64,000 nt of DNA. Origin: Bimastos eiseni (lineage: Eukaryota; Annelida; Clitellata; Crassiclitellata; Lumbricidae). The position numbers and the translations under genes were made by a program. This document shows positions 32,950 to 44,629 of the stretch, piece after piece (positions within the stretch are counted from its first letter, which is position 1; each line of letters opens with the position of its first letter). The stretch lies in contig OY365810.1 of NCBI GenBank assembly GCA_959347315.1, positions 22,156,815 through 22,220,814 of the forward strand. The letters are read 5' to 3'. Below the pieces are notes generated by a model, which had not been told where the DNA came from, searched no databases, and saw only the letters and a program-made list of their open reading frames with translations.

Positions 32950-33480
32950 TGCCAAATTTGACTGGAAAACGAATCATGCGGAAAGTCAAATTTGACAATC
33001 TCAATAAATTATCCATCATACAGAAAAAAATTATAAGATTTATGGCCGGGTTGCCATTTAATGCTCACACTAGCGAAGTATTTAAAACGAATAGGCTTCT
33101 ATCAATTATCCAGATCTATAAATTACAAATAGCCATTTTTATGTTTCGAAATAGTCGAAAAAACTTAACCTAATATATTTCACCAATACTTTTGCTATAA
33201 CATGAGCTGCATACCATAAGAAGTCCTCACGTCTTAATGGTTCCCTATGCCAGAACTAATGCTAGATTAGTATCTATTAAATGCCAAGGTGCCAGAATTT
33301 GGAATGCTATTCCAGCCACCATTTACTTATCATACAGCATTACATCCTTTAGAATCAAAATGATATCTCATATTCTCGACCAAAATAAGGACAATTGAAG
33401 GGCTGGGATCCTTAACTCAGAGGGGTTAAGGAGGGATGGGGTGTGGGTCAAATGAATATATCAATCAATCTTTGGACTGA
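32950..33480 (+). mobile_element. Non-LTR retrotransposon 3' fragment
   Basis: The + strand peptide LSIIQKKIIRFMAGLPFNAH is followed by LLSIIQIYKLQIAIFMFRNS. After a frame break come HTIRSPHVLMVPYARTNARL and ARIWNAIPATI. This is the order of the post-RT region of LINE ORF2s (LQKRxIRxI, L..IY.LQ..FMF, R..RT......GP.IWN.LP). The tail after the stop contains GAGGGGTTAAGGAGGG and ATCAATCAATC. Confidence 0.85.
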
Positions 33481-33629
33481 TTGAGTGTTGAAATAAAATA
33501 AATTAATGTACTGGTTCAATCTTGGCTCGGGTACTGAGCAACACTGGCGATCTGGAAAAATTGTTTTCTACTTGACTACATAAATGTATTTTTCTCAAGA
33601 TAAAGCGTATCATTTAATTCTTTGTTGTG

Positions 33630-33925
33630 TTTGTTGTTGTACCTAACTCTTCACCTGGTGGCTACATTTTGTTAGTTAAGACTAGTTAAGTTTTATGTTC
33701 ACACACCGTTGAATCTATTATTTTCTCCCTTTAATCTTCTCTTACCGGCTCTCACTTTTCTATTTCACCTATCCTACTAGGTGGCCCTAACTTGCGGGAC
33801 CTTTGGTCCCTAATTGGATCTCCTGGACTTATCCCATCCTCCTTACTCACTCCATGACTCCTTCTCTCGTCTCTCATCTAGAATTAGACTTATTTACTAT
33901 TTTTGTGTGGATTCGCTGTAAGCTG

Positions 33926-33969
<44 letters not shown>

Positions 33970-34010
33970 CTGATCAGCCAAATAAATTTCTTTGATTGAT
34001 TGATTGATAC
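33630..34010 (+). mobile_element. Probable LINE 3' UTR tail ending in TGATTGATTGAT
   Basis: C/T-rich sequence without an ORF is followed by a TA microsatellite, then AAATAAATTTCTTTGATTGA repeats. Other LINE tails in this window (33460, 54770 and 59040) end in the same TGATTGATTGA-type microsatellite, which supports a LINE origin. Confidence 0.45.
33927..33967. repeat. (TA)n microsatellite
   Basis: About twenty uninterrupted TA dinucleotides. Confidence 0.97.
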
Positions 34011-34339
34011 CACCTAAATTGACGTTCCTCATGATTTGCATGATTGATCATGCGTTCACAAAGAGAGAACTCAATAGTTGTGAAAAACACCATTGATTTC
34101 GTATTCGACAGGGTTCCAGTATTTTTTAAGGAGTGGCGCTGTTCTTGTTATTAACGACTATGCTAATTAGAATTAAAAGTCACAGAAAAATAGCACTTAA
34201 TCTTTTCTTGGAATGAAACGTGGCTGTATCTGGATGATAATAATCAGCAGTCATTTCTGCTGAAGTTGGAATAATAGCAAACGATTTGTAATGCTCTTGG
34301 TTATGAAATGTGTACTTAATACTTCAATTTGTGTAATTT

Positions 34340-34640
34340 AATCGATATGCTATATCGCAGCGATTATAGCATATCGCTGTCCAGCTATCTTAGGCCTGAC
34401 GAACGAAAGATTATGAAGTTTGTTTTTTACGATATTAAGGGATAGTTTATTAGCACAAAGCCATTCAGATATCAAGTCCAATTCTACATTAAATGTATTA
34501 ATAAAAGTGTGGAGAGATCTGTGAGAGGCAAACAGATTAGTGTCATCTGCAAAGAGAATAACGGAAATATTAGGTGATACATTTGGAAGGTGGTAGACGC
34601 CATTCGTCTGTCGTGTCAACCATACGTAATCATGTATTTA
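34340..34640 (-). mobile_element. Reverse transcriptase fragment of a non-LTR retrotransposon
   Basis: The minus-strand peptide contains ISVILFADDTNLFASHRSLH, with the catalytic FADD box, then NVELDLISEWLCANKLSLNI and KNKLHNLSF. This matches palm and early thumb of LINE RT (YADDxxL, W...N.LxLNxxKT). Only about 90 residues survive. It belongs to a different insertion from the + strand LINE tail upstream. Confidence 0.92.
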
Positions 34641-34649
34641 TATGTACTC

Positions 34650-34970
34650 GCCCTCCCACCGCAGTGACGGTTCTAATGATTGACAGAGGGACAAGAGTGC
34701 AGTAATAGTCATCACCAATTAGTAGGAGGTATACGAATATACGGGACTCGTGTAGTCACGTACGATTCTATTGATAGTCACTGAATGCAGCACTTGGATG
34801 AACGCACGTAACGATGTGAAGCGGAGCGTAACCACTTAAGATTCAGGACGAGAGGGAGGATGGGCTGAGGAAGAATAGAAGAAGACAGAATATAGAACAG
34901 CAGTTCAGAAGTGACAGAGGAAGCACTGATCAGTGATTTGATGGTGCAAGAAAGGTCTATGTAGTTTGCA
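34650..34970. other. No gene recognised
   Basis: Purine-rich patch at 34845-34905 (GAGGGAGGATGGG, AGAAGAAGACAG). No ORF. Confidence 0.4.
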
Positions 34971-34974
34971 CGGC

Positions 34975-35125
34975 TAACGAATGACTAGAGCGCTCGATCT
35001 GCAGCCGAGAGAGTCGAGAGAGCACCACTCAGACGGTATACAGTAGACTATGCGCTGTGTGAGGACTTTGAGCAAGTCCTTCATTCACGGCTGCTCAGTG
35101 GCAGTGCTATAGATGTTCTTTGGTA
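34975..35125 (+). mobile_element. Degraded SINE of the 21201/53995 family
   Basis: Contains GAGGACTTTGAGCAAGTCC followed by TTCATTCACGGCTGCTC, matching the GGACCTTGAGCAAGTCCTTC body of the copy at 53995. A weak tRNA-like head (GACTAGAGCGCTCGATC) lies upstream with a GAGAGAGTCGAGAGAG insertion. The B box is lost. Confidence 0.5.
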
Positions 35126-35129
35126 TGAT

Positions 35130-37430
35130 ATATGTGCACCACTGAATTTTAGAAGGACGGCAAAATCAAAAATAGCTGTGTTGTCCAGGCATATTATAGC
35201 GCCTACAACGAATATGTGCAAAGTTATATTAAAGGCACGAGACCAGCCAATACTTTGATCTACTCTGTCAACACTGGTAGCAGCGACGACAACAACACAT
35301 CGAATACTTTCGTCAGAGGATGAGTTGTGAGACTTCAACCGAGCTTCTTATTAATCGTTCGACTCTGTTCGTATCCAAAGATGAAGACAACGATCTACCA
35401 ACTGGCTCTTTTGCTAGATGTTGCTCTTCATTCCTTCTTCGCCTATAATCAATAAATAGCCTTTGTCTTTGTTCTGGCATTTGATGCCAACTTTTAAATT
35501 TTCTTTGCTTCTAGTGCGCGGTAGTGACCACATGAATTTGGGCGTTAGGTTTAATGAAAAGGCTGTGGTGTGGAGAGAGGCATAATTATTTCTAAGAGTA
35601 ATGGACCGTTCTGCCTACATCCTTCCCATAGAGATTGTACAGAGTGTACCGAAGACATTCTCAAGTATTCTGGTTTAGTCTCGGTATGCAATTAGATGAG
35701 TCACTCAGGAGTTGGATGGTTTGCATCTGATGCTATAGTTCAATTTTTCCTTAGAATTGTCGGTCAACTTGGTTGAACGTCATCTGTGGAATTGATTGTG
35801 AACAAGTTCATCTCCATTATATAATTACTAGCCTACACTGCTCAGCTTCTCAAGGGATCGAATTTTGAACTAAGCTGATGCGCTCCTTCGCCTTGTAATT
35901 GCTTCTACGTGGGTATACCTGATCGCCAGTGCTCCATTTTGGCAAGCGCTGCGAGATAGGCCCTGGTTTTATAAATGACGCGACTGATTTGCATATTAAT
36001 ATAGGCCTATAATGAGCACAGTCTGCAGATGATGCGATGCAAATGGCGGTCGTTATTCGATCGATCGGCGAATTGTGAAATTCGAGACTAAAAATATAAA
36101 AATATCGAAATATAGGCCTAAAGTTGTCTCCGGAAAATAGTAGCGTTGACCTTGAAATTCGCATGAGAACGTTTTGCATAAATGTTCATATCGCCTTGGG
36201 GTTCCGTTCGTGAGACTTTCTTGGGATCCAAAAAACTGACTGTTTTACAGTCAAGATGTTTCTCTTCTGAATATGTATGCGCAAGTATATATTATATCAA
36301 GCGCAGCGTTATTGTATTTTCAAAGTTTAACGGTCTGTTAAACAACTAACTCAAAATATACATAATTGGCATAGTTAGGGCTACTTATTGTCAGTTGTAT
36401 ATCGAGTTGCAAAAAGAGATTGATTTATTTGTTAAAATGTGAGCAAGAAAAACAATTAAGCAATTGAGTGACAATTGTAATTGAGGATTAGTTTACTTGC
36501 AGATTATCCTGCGGTCCTACTTGTGACCCTCAGATCATAACTATGTTGGTCATAATTAGTACTTAAGCTTAGCTGCAATAGACTTTATGATGACCATTTG
36601 AACACAACAGCTACGTATATACAGTGGAAGACACTGAACTGGAAAAGTCATCTGTGTTTTTTGCTAATCACCAAATTCTGACGTGACTTAGCTACACATT
36701 TGCACTAGTCTTGCTGACATGCCATAGTTAATAAATCCATCTTGTTTTCCGCTGGATATACAGTTCAGCCCCGCCGTTAATTGGTTTTGTCAACAAACAT
36801 AATGATTCGTCTATACAACCATTAGCATTGTTAGCAAAATTGTTTTAATGAACGGTCAATTTATAAATTGTGCGACGGGTCAAGTAAAGTAAACATCGTC
36901 GGCGGTGGTCCAACTTGTGACCCGCTGGTCATGTTACACAAATTTGGTTGGCATGCATACAACGTTACAAGTATAGCCTATAGTATACGCTGACCTCTTC
37001 TATCGATGAATGTATTGCATAAACCATTGAAATTGGAGAGTACACTTTTTGACTGTTATGTCCAAAAGTCTGCCTGATTTGGGGAGTAAGATGTCGTCTC
37101 TCTCGGCTGTTCTAGTCCACTTTGGAGGGTTGTGCCTATGAGCAGGAAGAGTGCTGACTACAAAAGCAGAACGAAGAGGAGCAGTCCTCTACTAGGTATA
37201 GGCATATACAGGACAGGGAGTAGGAAAGGGAGAGAGGGAGTAAGTGCGGAATTTGGGACTTACAGTTTGCCCATCCACTTTCTGCTATTGACTCAGCTTC
37301 AGCTGAAGGCCAATCACACGCACTCGTCTCTGGAGGTCGTTGACGACGATTACAGTAGATTGTCAGGCGACGAATGACAAATAGAGGAAACTGAGTTCAG
37401 TTCAACGCAATTAGGCAGCGATCCAAATAA
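35130..37430. other. About 2.3 kb with no gene recognised
   Basis: Open frames at 35850-36179 (minus) and 37132-37377 (plus) have no domain, signal peptide or clear splice partner. No element with defined ends was found. Confidence 0.45.
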
Positions 37431-37435
37431 GATTG

Positions 37436-38078
37436 AGTATGAGGATGAGTATGAGGAGGAGTATGAGGATGAGTATGAGGAGGAGTATAAGGAGGAGTAT
37501 GAGGAGTATGAGGATGAGTATGAGGATGAGTATGAGGAGGAGTATGAGGATGAGTATGAGGAGGAGTATGAGGAGGAGTATGAGGAGTATGAGGAGAAGT
37601 ATGAGGAGTATGAGGAGGAGTATGAGGAGGAGTATGAGGAGGAGTATGAGGAGGAGTATGAGGAGGAGTATGAGGATGAGTATGAGGATGAGTATGAGGA
37701 GGAGTATGAGGATGAGTATGAGGAGGAGTATGAGGAGGAGTATGAGGAGGAGTATGAGGAGGAGTATGAGGAGGAGTATGAGGAGGAGTATGAGGAGTAT
37801 GAGGAGGAGTATGAGGAGGAGTATGAGGAGGAGTATGAGGATGAGTATGAGGAGGAGTATGAGGAGGAGTATGAGGAGGAGTATGAGGAGTATGAGGAGG
37901 AGTATGAGGAGGAGTATGAGGAGGAGTATGAGGAGGAGTATGAGGAGGAGTATGAGGAGGAGTATGAGGAGGAGTATGAGGAGGAGTATGAGGAGGAGTA
38001 TGAGGAGGAGTATGAGGAGTATGAGGAGGAGTATGAGGAGGAGTATGAGGAGGAGTATGAGGAGGAGTATGAGGATGT
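37436..38078. repeat. Minisatellite of GAGGAGTATGAG-type units
   Basis: About 640 bp of units built from GAGGAGGAGTAT with GAT substitutions (GAGGATGAGTAT) and occasional 9-bp units (GAGGAGTAT). Because every variant is a multiple of three, frames on both strands stay open for its whole length. One + frame would read EEYEEEYEDEY; others give RRSMRRSM or SSYSSSYS. No splice or start evidence marks any frame as genuine. Confidence 0.96.
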
Positions 38079-38212
38079 ATGCATTAATGTCATGAGAGCA
38101 CAAAACAATGCATAAATATATATATATACAATCGTATATAACTATGCTCCTCCTGTCCATGTCTATTTGCAACCGTATGGTATGCATTAAGCCTTAAATA
38201 GCAATTGGTTGA

Positions 38213-38215
<3 letters not shown>

Positions 38216-38274
<59 letters not shown>

Positions 38275-38276
38275 GC
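38216..38276. repeat. (TA)n microsatellite
   Basis: About 28 TA dinucleotides with one AAATA interruption. Confidence 0.97.
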
Positions 38277-38279
38277 CTG

Positions 38280-38935
38280 AAGATTTCCTAATCGAAACGA
38301 ACAATTCAGCTTCTGTTAAACGAACCATGCAGTACCTTGCTTCGTTAGTTATCGGGGTATCCACGCGCAACGTATAGGCCTACCTCACACACCGCCTTAT
38401 GCATATAGATTGAGAAGTATAATATGTGAATGTATATGAATGAATATATACATGCATTGCATATGATTATATATTTTGGTATTTGCTCATTAGAAGAACT
38501 CTCTGAAGCGCACACATGCAGATATATGCATATATATTATAAGCTAGGCTAAGTAGAGCCTATGTACCGCCTATTACTGGATCAGACTCAGTGTGTGGAA
38601 ATGGAGCCTATACGAATACACTATAGAGATTGAGAAGTTAATATATATACATGCATTGCATATGATTATATATTTTGGTATTTGGTATAAATATAGGCCT
38701 ATAAATACGCATTCCTTAAATGTGCCTCTACAAGTAGGCCTAAACGTGTGTGAATAATACAGAAGAGGATCCTAGAAAGGAGTTGAAGTCTGCAGAGAGA
38801 CGCATGCAGCAGATGAGTTTGCTGTGCTATATGGATGGATGTTTGAGGGTGGCTTATCTAACCTGTTGTTTGAAACATGCCATGCAGGCTGAAGCTTTCG
38901 TCGGAAATAGTCTTTGGTGATGCTAGGGTATTTCT
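38280..38935. other. No gene; short duplicated AT segment
   Basis: CATGCATTGCATATGATTATATATTTTGGTATTTG occurs at about 38452 and again at about 38650, a local duplication of roughly 35 bp. AGATTGAGAAGT also precedes both copies. Several TAGGCCTA octamers are present. Confidence 0.7.
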
Positions 38936-38937
38936 TG

Positions 38938-39035
38938 CTTCTGTTGTTCTTGTTTCTTCTTTTTGCTTGTTCTTGTTTCTTCTTTTTGCTTTTTCTTGTT
39001 TCTTCTTTTTGCTCATCATCACCGTTATCGTAATC
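38938..39035. repeat. TTCTTGTTTCTTCTTTTTGC tandem repeat
   Basis: About three copies of a 28-bp unit (GCTTGTTCTTGTTTCTTCTT plus TTT) followed by an ATCATCATCACC run. Confidence 0.85.
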
Positions 39036-39149
39036 ATCTTCGTCTTCTTTTCCATCTTTTTCATTATCAGCCATTTCTTCTACCTCAATAAGCTCATCTT
39101 AGAGTTGTCCATGGGTACAATTTTCATTACCCGATCTTACTCTACCCAT

Positions 39150-39255
39150 TGAAAATGGACCCGACCCGACTTCTGAAGCAAATTGTCTGACCCGACTCGA
39201 CCCAACCCATGACGTACATGACCCTACCCAATCCGACCCTACCAGACCCGCCTAT
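39150..39255. repeat. GACCCGACCC low-complexity tract
   Basis: Irregular pentamers GACCC, CGACC and GACTC. It is the complement type of the GGGTCGGGT patch at 18610-18685. Confidence 0.75.
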
Positions 39256-39389
39256 AGTGCTAATTTTACCAATGTTATTTATCGTCAAATTCTAATGTCG
39301 TAAAAACGCAGTGCATGCAGTTATACCGCCATATAGGCCAATTATTATAATTTATATGATCATAATATTGATTTGCGTCACGACTCATG

Positions 39390-39890
39390 GACAACTCTGG
39401 CTCATCTTTCTCTTCATCATCTGTCTTTCCTGTTCATCATCATCATCTTTCTCTCCTGTTAATCATATTCATCGTAATCATTTTCTTCCTCTTCTTCTCC
39501 TCCCTTTTCTTTTTCTTCTTAGTCCTCATCTGTTCTTCATCTTCATCATCTTCTTCGTTAAGAGCGTCACCTTCTTCCTCTTCATTCTCATTCTTCTTCT
39601 TATTTGTTCTTCTTCATCATATTCTTCCTCCTCGTCATCAGCATCATCATCAGCTTGTTCTCCTTCTTTATCATGATCATCATCTTCTTCGTTTTCTTGT
39701 TTCTTCTTCTACTTTATCATCCTTGTCGTCATCATTATCATCGTCGTCGTCATCGTCATCAGCATATTACAATCATCATCACCACCACCACCACCACCAC
39801 CACCACCATCATCATCATCGTCATTATAAATTTCATCATCTACTTTGTTCTTTTTATCATCATCATTTGCTTCTTCTTTCTCTTCACTCC
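39390..39890. repeat. CTT/CAT-rich pyrimidine block
   Basis: Imperfect CATCAT, CTTCTT and CACCAC trinucleotides for about 500 bp. The long open frames here are Ser/Leu/Phe or His runs caused by the repeat and are not annotated as genes. Confidence 0.9.
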
Positions 39891-40226
39891 TGCATACATA
39901 CATACATACATTCATACATATACATACATACAAACATACATACATATGTATGTATGTATGTATGTATGTATATGCATACATTCATACATATACATACATA
40001 CATACATACATGCATACATACATGCATGCATGCATACATACATACATACATACATATGTATGTATGTATGTATGTATATACATACATACATTCATACATA
40101 TACATACATACATACATACATACATACATACATACATACATACATACATACATACATGCATATATACATACATACATACATACATACATACATACATACA
40201 TACATACATACATGCATTCATACATA

Positions 40227-40257
<31 letters not shown>

Positions 40258-40430
40258 GTATGTATGTATGTATGTATATGCATTCATTCATACATATACA
40301 TACATACATACATACATACATACATACATACATACATACATACATACATACATACATACATACATACATGCATACATACATACATACATGCATGCATACA
40401 TACGAACATGTACACACATGTACGTGCATA
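39891..40430. repeat. CATA array with inverted TATG blocks
   Basis: About 540 bp of (CATA)n interrupted at 39944-39972, 40050-40078 and 40256-40280 by (TATG)n, its exact inverse complement, each junction being CATATG. The segment TTCATACATATACATACATA recurs about four times, so there is a higher-order unit of roughly 100-130 bp. The Tyr/Ile/His open frames are repeat artefacts. Confidence 0.95.
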
Positions 40431-40449
40431 TGTATACGCACGTACGTTC

Positions 40450-41440
40450 ATGCACTTTTACATACTATCGCGATTCTCTGCCCTCAAACTGCATGGCTGT
40501 GTTTCTAAACTGATAATAATTATCAATGTCTAATCAACAATCACACGAACTTTCTAATCAGGTCCTGATTTAATCAGCCGTCAGGTCATAAGGCGGAGCA
40601 GAAGTCACCTTGGTTAATTCATTCCAATTACCTGCCCCGCCTGGATTATTTCAATTTAATAAATACTGATCCGCCAACGTTCTGATTAGTTCATTGTTAT
40701 AATACTATAGTCCGTCCTTAATTGTTCTAGTCTGTCCTTAGTTGTTGGTCGATCTAGTTATAATGCGCAAGATTGAATCATTCGCATATTTTGGAGTGTA
40801 TGGCAGAAACTTTGTACTGATTTCCTATTGTCGGTCGCATTTAATTCAAGATCGCATACTTTCTTCACTCGCAGGCGACACCATACTCTGGCACAAATCA
40901 CGAAGTCTCTATATTCCTGTATCGCTTCTTCTGGGCTTTCTGACTGCCCAGAAGATAGGCAAATAATTGATTACACACCCGAAAAATAGGACAGTGCTAC
41001 ACGACACGTCTTTAAAACGCATCGCTTCTATACTCCAAAATCACATTAAACTGTAAACCAAAACTATACGGGCGAAGGCCAGTAAGAAAAAAAGACAAAA
41101 ATAATGAGACAATGGGGAATGTACATTATACATGTAGGCATAGATCTACTTTTGCTGAGCAGGCTGGCAATCCGCAGCAAATGACAAGTAGGCCTACAAA
41201 GGAAAAATGTTAATAGTTAAATTTCCAGAAAACTAAATGATGTATTTAGCTATTGCATCGAAAGGACACTATATATGAAATATCGGTTGTCTTTATTAGG
41301 AAGCTGAATAGGTGAGTCCTGATTGCAGGTGCACCGTGCAACAGGAGAGAACAAAGAATTCAACGTTATTGGATCTTAAACAGACTAACAAGGGCAGCAT
41401 ATCAAACCAAACTTGAGAAAGTGAAAGGAATTGAAAGAGA
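40450..41440. other. No gene recognised
   Basis: A GTCCGTCCTTA/GTCTGTCCTTA doublet lies near 40709. The frame at 40742-40966 has no domain. Confidence 0.45.
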
Positions 41441-41446
41441 GGATTA

Positions 41447-41690
41447 GGGAAGGAAGGAAGGAAGGAAGGAAGGAAGGAAGGAAGGAAGGAAGGAAGGAAG
41501 GAAGGAAGGAAGGAAGGAAGGAAGGAAGGAAGGAAGGAAGGAAGGAAGGAAGGAAGGAAGGAAGGAAGGAAGGAAGGAAGGAAGGAAGGAAGGAAGGAAG
41601 GAAGGAAGGAAGGAAGGAAGGAAGGAAGGAAGGAAGGAAGGAAGGAAGGAAGGAAGGAAGGAAAAAAGGCAGGAAGGAAGGAAGGTGGAA
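41447..41690. repeat. (GAAG)n microsatellite
   Basis: About 60 copies of GAAG, perfect until about 41660, with a GAAAAAAGGCAGG interruption near the end. A strong polypurine tract. Confidence 0.98.
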
Positions 41691-41699
41691 TGGGAGAAA

Positions 41700-42559
41700 T
41701 TGCAGTCTAACACCGTAGGAAGATAGTGACCATCGCCGACGCTGTTGGCTGCTTAGAGTTTCAATCGTGGGTGTTGCTATGGGTTGATATAATTATCATA
41801 AAATGGCATTTGATTCAGTGACTGATTTACGAAAAGAGAATGAAAAGAAAGAGAGTCAGAAGCGAATTAACAAATAACAGACACGGAGATACGAAAATAA
41901 GAAGACGATTAGTTTACGAGATACAGTCATTTATCTCCGTCTGTCATGAATGAGTCTATCCCACTTTTATTATGGTTGTAATTCTGCTGAACCGCAGTTT
42001 AATTAATTCCGACAGATAATTATAATCGGTGAACTGTCTCTTGAGGTTCAGATGGCGTTTCTGTTCCCTAGACTCAAGCGCAGACCCAGTTTCTCTCCTA
42101 CCAAAGGCCACGATTGGCTGATGCGCCGGTCAGATCAATACATTCTAGCAGTAGGAAAGACAGAGCTTTCTAGATCAAACTGAGATCCATTCTTACACAA
42201 AATCCTTCTTTACCAAAAACACTAGCTTCCCTTTTAAACTCGTTCTTGATTCGAATTTCAAATGGTGATTGTAATGCAGTTCATATCAGCGCCGGTTTCT
42301 AAATCGTTAGCCATCCTGATCTACCCGCCTGAATAATGGACTGGTCCATGTTGTCACGTGCACACGTGCCTCCACTACATCTTCCGAAGTTAGCAGTGAC
42401 GACAATTAAAAAGTTTGATGGTGCAGTTAACCGATAATGACAGCGCTAAACAGCAATGTCGAGTTGGCTGACTGACGGCTGATTTGTTCGGCTCAAGTCG
42501 ATGACTATCGAGCGGGAAACACGGGCGAACGAATAGATAGGCGCCGAAATATTCACCAA
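41700..42559. other. Possible FGFRL1 upstream or promoter region; no gene seen
   Basis: Less AT-rich than most of the surroundings, with several CACGTG/TCACGTG-type motifs near 42355. Interpreted as possible promoter sequence only because a candidate 5' exon follows. No TATA box assigned. Confidence 0.25.
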
Positions 42560-42663
42560 CGGAATCTATAGATAGCCGAGATCAAAGGGAGTTCTTGAGA
42601 CTGCAGTTATTCAGTTGACACAAAGTGGACTTTTGCACAACAGATAGTAGATTATTCTACAAG
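42560..42663 (+). other. FGFRL1: Candidate non-coding first exon of FGFRL1
   Basis: The sequence ends in a strong donor, TTCTACAAG|GTGAGATTTT at 42664. It contains no useful ATG. The next supported + strand exon is the FGFRL1 signal-peptide exon at 50513, which opens only six bases before its ATG and so needs a 5' UTR exon upstream. The start coordinate is arbitrary. This is an inference from one splice site and position. Confidence 0.25.
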
Positions 42664-42990
42664 GTGAGATTTTATTTAATAGCATAATAATTATGTAATC
42701 ATGAAGTGCTCTCGTTTCTGCGTTTCGTTGAAAATTTCTATGTAGTCTAAAACGTGTTTAGCTACATGTATTTCCTATCCAATTGTAACCTATTACATGT
42801 ATGTTATCGTTTAGAATCTGATTTATAACTTACTTGGTGTGGTGCTGATTTGACAAGATATGTTTGTAGTTTGCTCTGTCTATAAGTAACACTACTCTAG
42901 TAATTGCTCCACGAATAGCTACAGATAACGCATAGTTATAAGAAATTTGTCATCATCTACTGATATGAATTGGTTATTGATGTGAATGTA

Positions 42991-43255
42991 TGCTCGATGG
43001 TGAAGTGGTGAAGGTGCTGGACAGTCGATCGAGAGATCGTATGTTCAAATCCTCTCCATTGCAGGAATTTGGTTCGAAATTTCAACTCCATCTGCACCCT
43101 CCATAGCCAATGCAGCTAGGGGTATATAAATGGAGCTATAATGATGAGTAGGCCTACACTGTCGGTGAGAAGATTAGACTGTAAGGCAGAGGACCTCATC
43201 ACGAGGCTTAGAAAACACTTCATATCCACATTGCCTCGGTCCTAGCTAAAAGGTC
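42991..43255 (+). mobile_element. tRNA-derived SINE (third head type)
   Basis: TGGTGAAGTGGTGAAGGTGC (A-box-like) and ATGTTCAAATCC (B-box-like) are at tRNA spacing. The body includes ATTTGGTTCGAAATTTC, GGTATATAAATGGAGC and GAGGACCTCATCACGAGG. No acceptor-stem closure. Confidence 0.75.
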
Positions 43256-43271
43256 TGCTCGTCCTTTTCTT

Positions 43272-43610
43272 GTTGCTATCTTTCTTCTTGTTCCTCTTCT
43301 TCTTCTTCTTTCTCTCCTAATTCTTTTTTCATCTTCTTCTTCCTCCTCCTCTTCTTCACCTCTTCTTCTAATGGGTTCTTCTGTTTCCTCTTTTTTAATT
43401 TTCTTTCTTCTTTCTCTTCTTTCTCCGACTCCTCCTCTTCCTCTTTTCTTCTTCTTTTTCCGATTCCGACTCTTCCCTCTCCTCCTCTTCTACTACTGCT
43501 TCTTCTTCTTCGCCTCCCTATTTCTTCTTTTTATTCTCCTGTCTCTTCTTCCGATTCCGCTTAAGTCTTCTTCTTTTTCTTCACGCTCACTTTTGGACTG
43601 CCTTTCTGAT
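43272..43610. repeat. CTT/TCC pyrimidine-rich block
   Basis: Irregular TTCTTCTT and CCTCCTCTT runs of about 330 bp. The Phe/Leu/Ser open frame here is a consequence. Confidence 0.85.
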
Positions 43611-43619
43611 GCGCCCTGC

Positions 43620-44180
43620 TTTTACCATTTAGTCGTAGTCGTCCTCGTGATTCATGCATGTCTGGTTTTTCATGACTTCTTCTCTCCATGCACGCTCTGA
43701 TGCATCGTATCTACAACAACAGAATATGCTATGATTCCGACTATGCAACATCTAAGATGTCTTTTAACGAATCAATGATTGAGCCAATAACTTCAATATC
43801 AGAGGTGGATCTAAGATTGAAGCCCTGAGTGATAAACTAATGCTAACTAATGGCTGGCTAAATATTGACCTTAGTCCACTATTGGGCTGATTGAAGAAGG
43901 ACGTCTGTTCTATTTGAAACCTTTAAGTCGAACATAGCCTGAGTATAGACAGCCACATGTAATGTAGGCCTAATATTCATTGTCAATTGGCTTATATTTG
44001 ATTAAACCATCGTTTGGTCACGTGTGCAAATGCATTGATGGATATCTGATGTCGATCGATCTTTTCATCGCCAAATCTTCCGTAATTGTCGCCTCGACAC
44101 AACTGTCATTCAAGACCGTTCTACGCTCTGGCTGATCGATGCTACTGCTTAATGAGACCCACTTAGTGGGAGAGTGAGGC
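43620..44180. other. No gene recognised
   Basis: No ORF with a domain. Ordinary AT-rich sequence up to the TA tract. Confidence 0.4.
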
Positions 44181-44197
44181 AGACAGACAGACAGGCA

Positions 44198-44238
<41 letters not shown>

Positions 44239-44490
44239 CATATTGTACAATTATATATATAATTGTATATATTATATACAATATTGTATATATATATATG
44301 TATTGGCAGAAGCAAAGATGTAGCGATAAGGTAGAAAACGACTGCAGGGAGAATTGGAAGAGAGTAACAAGAATAAGAGCAGAATAAGAGCAGGGAAAGA
44401 CAAACGAAAAAACGTATAGAGAAAGATGGGAAGCTGTGTGGAACAAACAGACAGACAGAGAGAGACAGACAGATAGACAGACGAATAAAG
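44180..44490. repeat. Microsatellites: CAGA, TA-rich near-palindrome, CAGA
   Basis: GGCAGACAGACAGACAGG, then TATATATA with ATTGTACAATTATATATATA self-complementary segments to about 44310, and AACAGACAGACAGAGAGAG-type repeats at 44446-44480. Confidence 0.9.
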
Positions 44491-44629
44491 GAAGGTCGAG
44501 AGTAAAAATGTCTTTATCCCAATTATACGCCTCGCGTGTCACACATCATGCCAATTGCCTTTCCAGCGCTCTCCACTGTAGAGACCATTACACTGCAAAA
44601 CCATCGAAGTAACTTGACATGAGACATAA

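Noticed and set aside
35850..36179. 109-residue minus-strand ORF
   Set aside because: No domain or conserved motif; no splice partner.
37350..38187. Ser/Tyr, Ile/Leu and Arg/Ser/Met ORFs of 220-258 residues
   Set aside because: All are alternate frames of one minisatellite with units in multiples of three.
39311..40533. Long Phe/Leu/His/Tyr ORFs up to 373 residues
   Set aside because: Translations of CTT, CAC and CATA repeats in several frames and both strands; no domain or splice support.
41431..41718. EGRKEGRK and PSFLPSFL ORFs
   Set aside because: Pure (GAAG)n translation on both strands.
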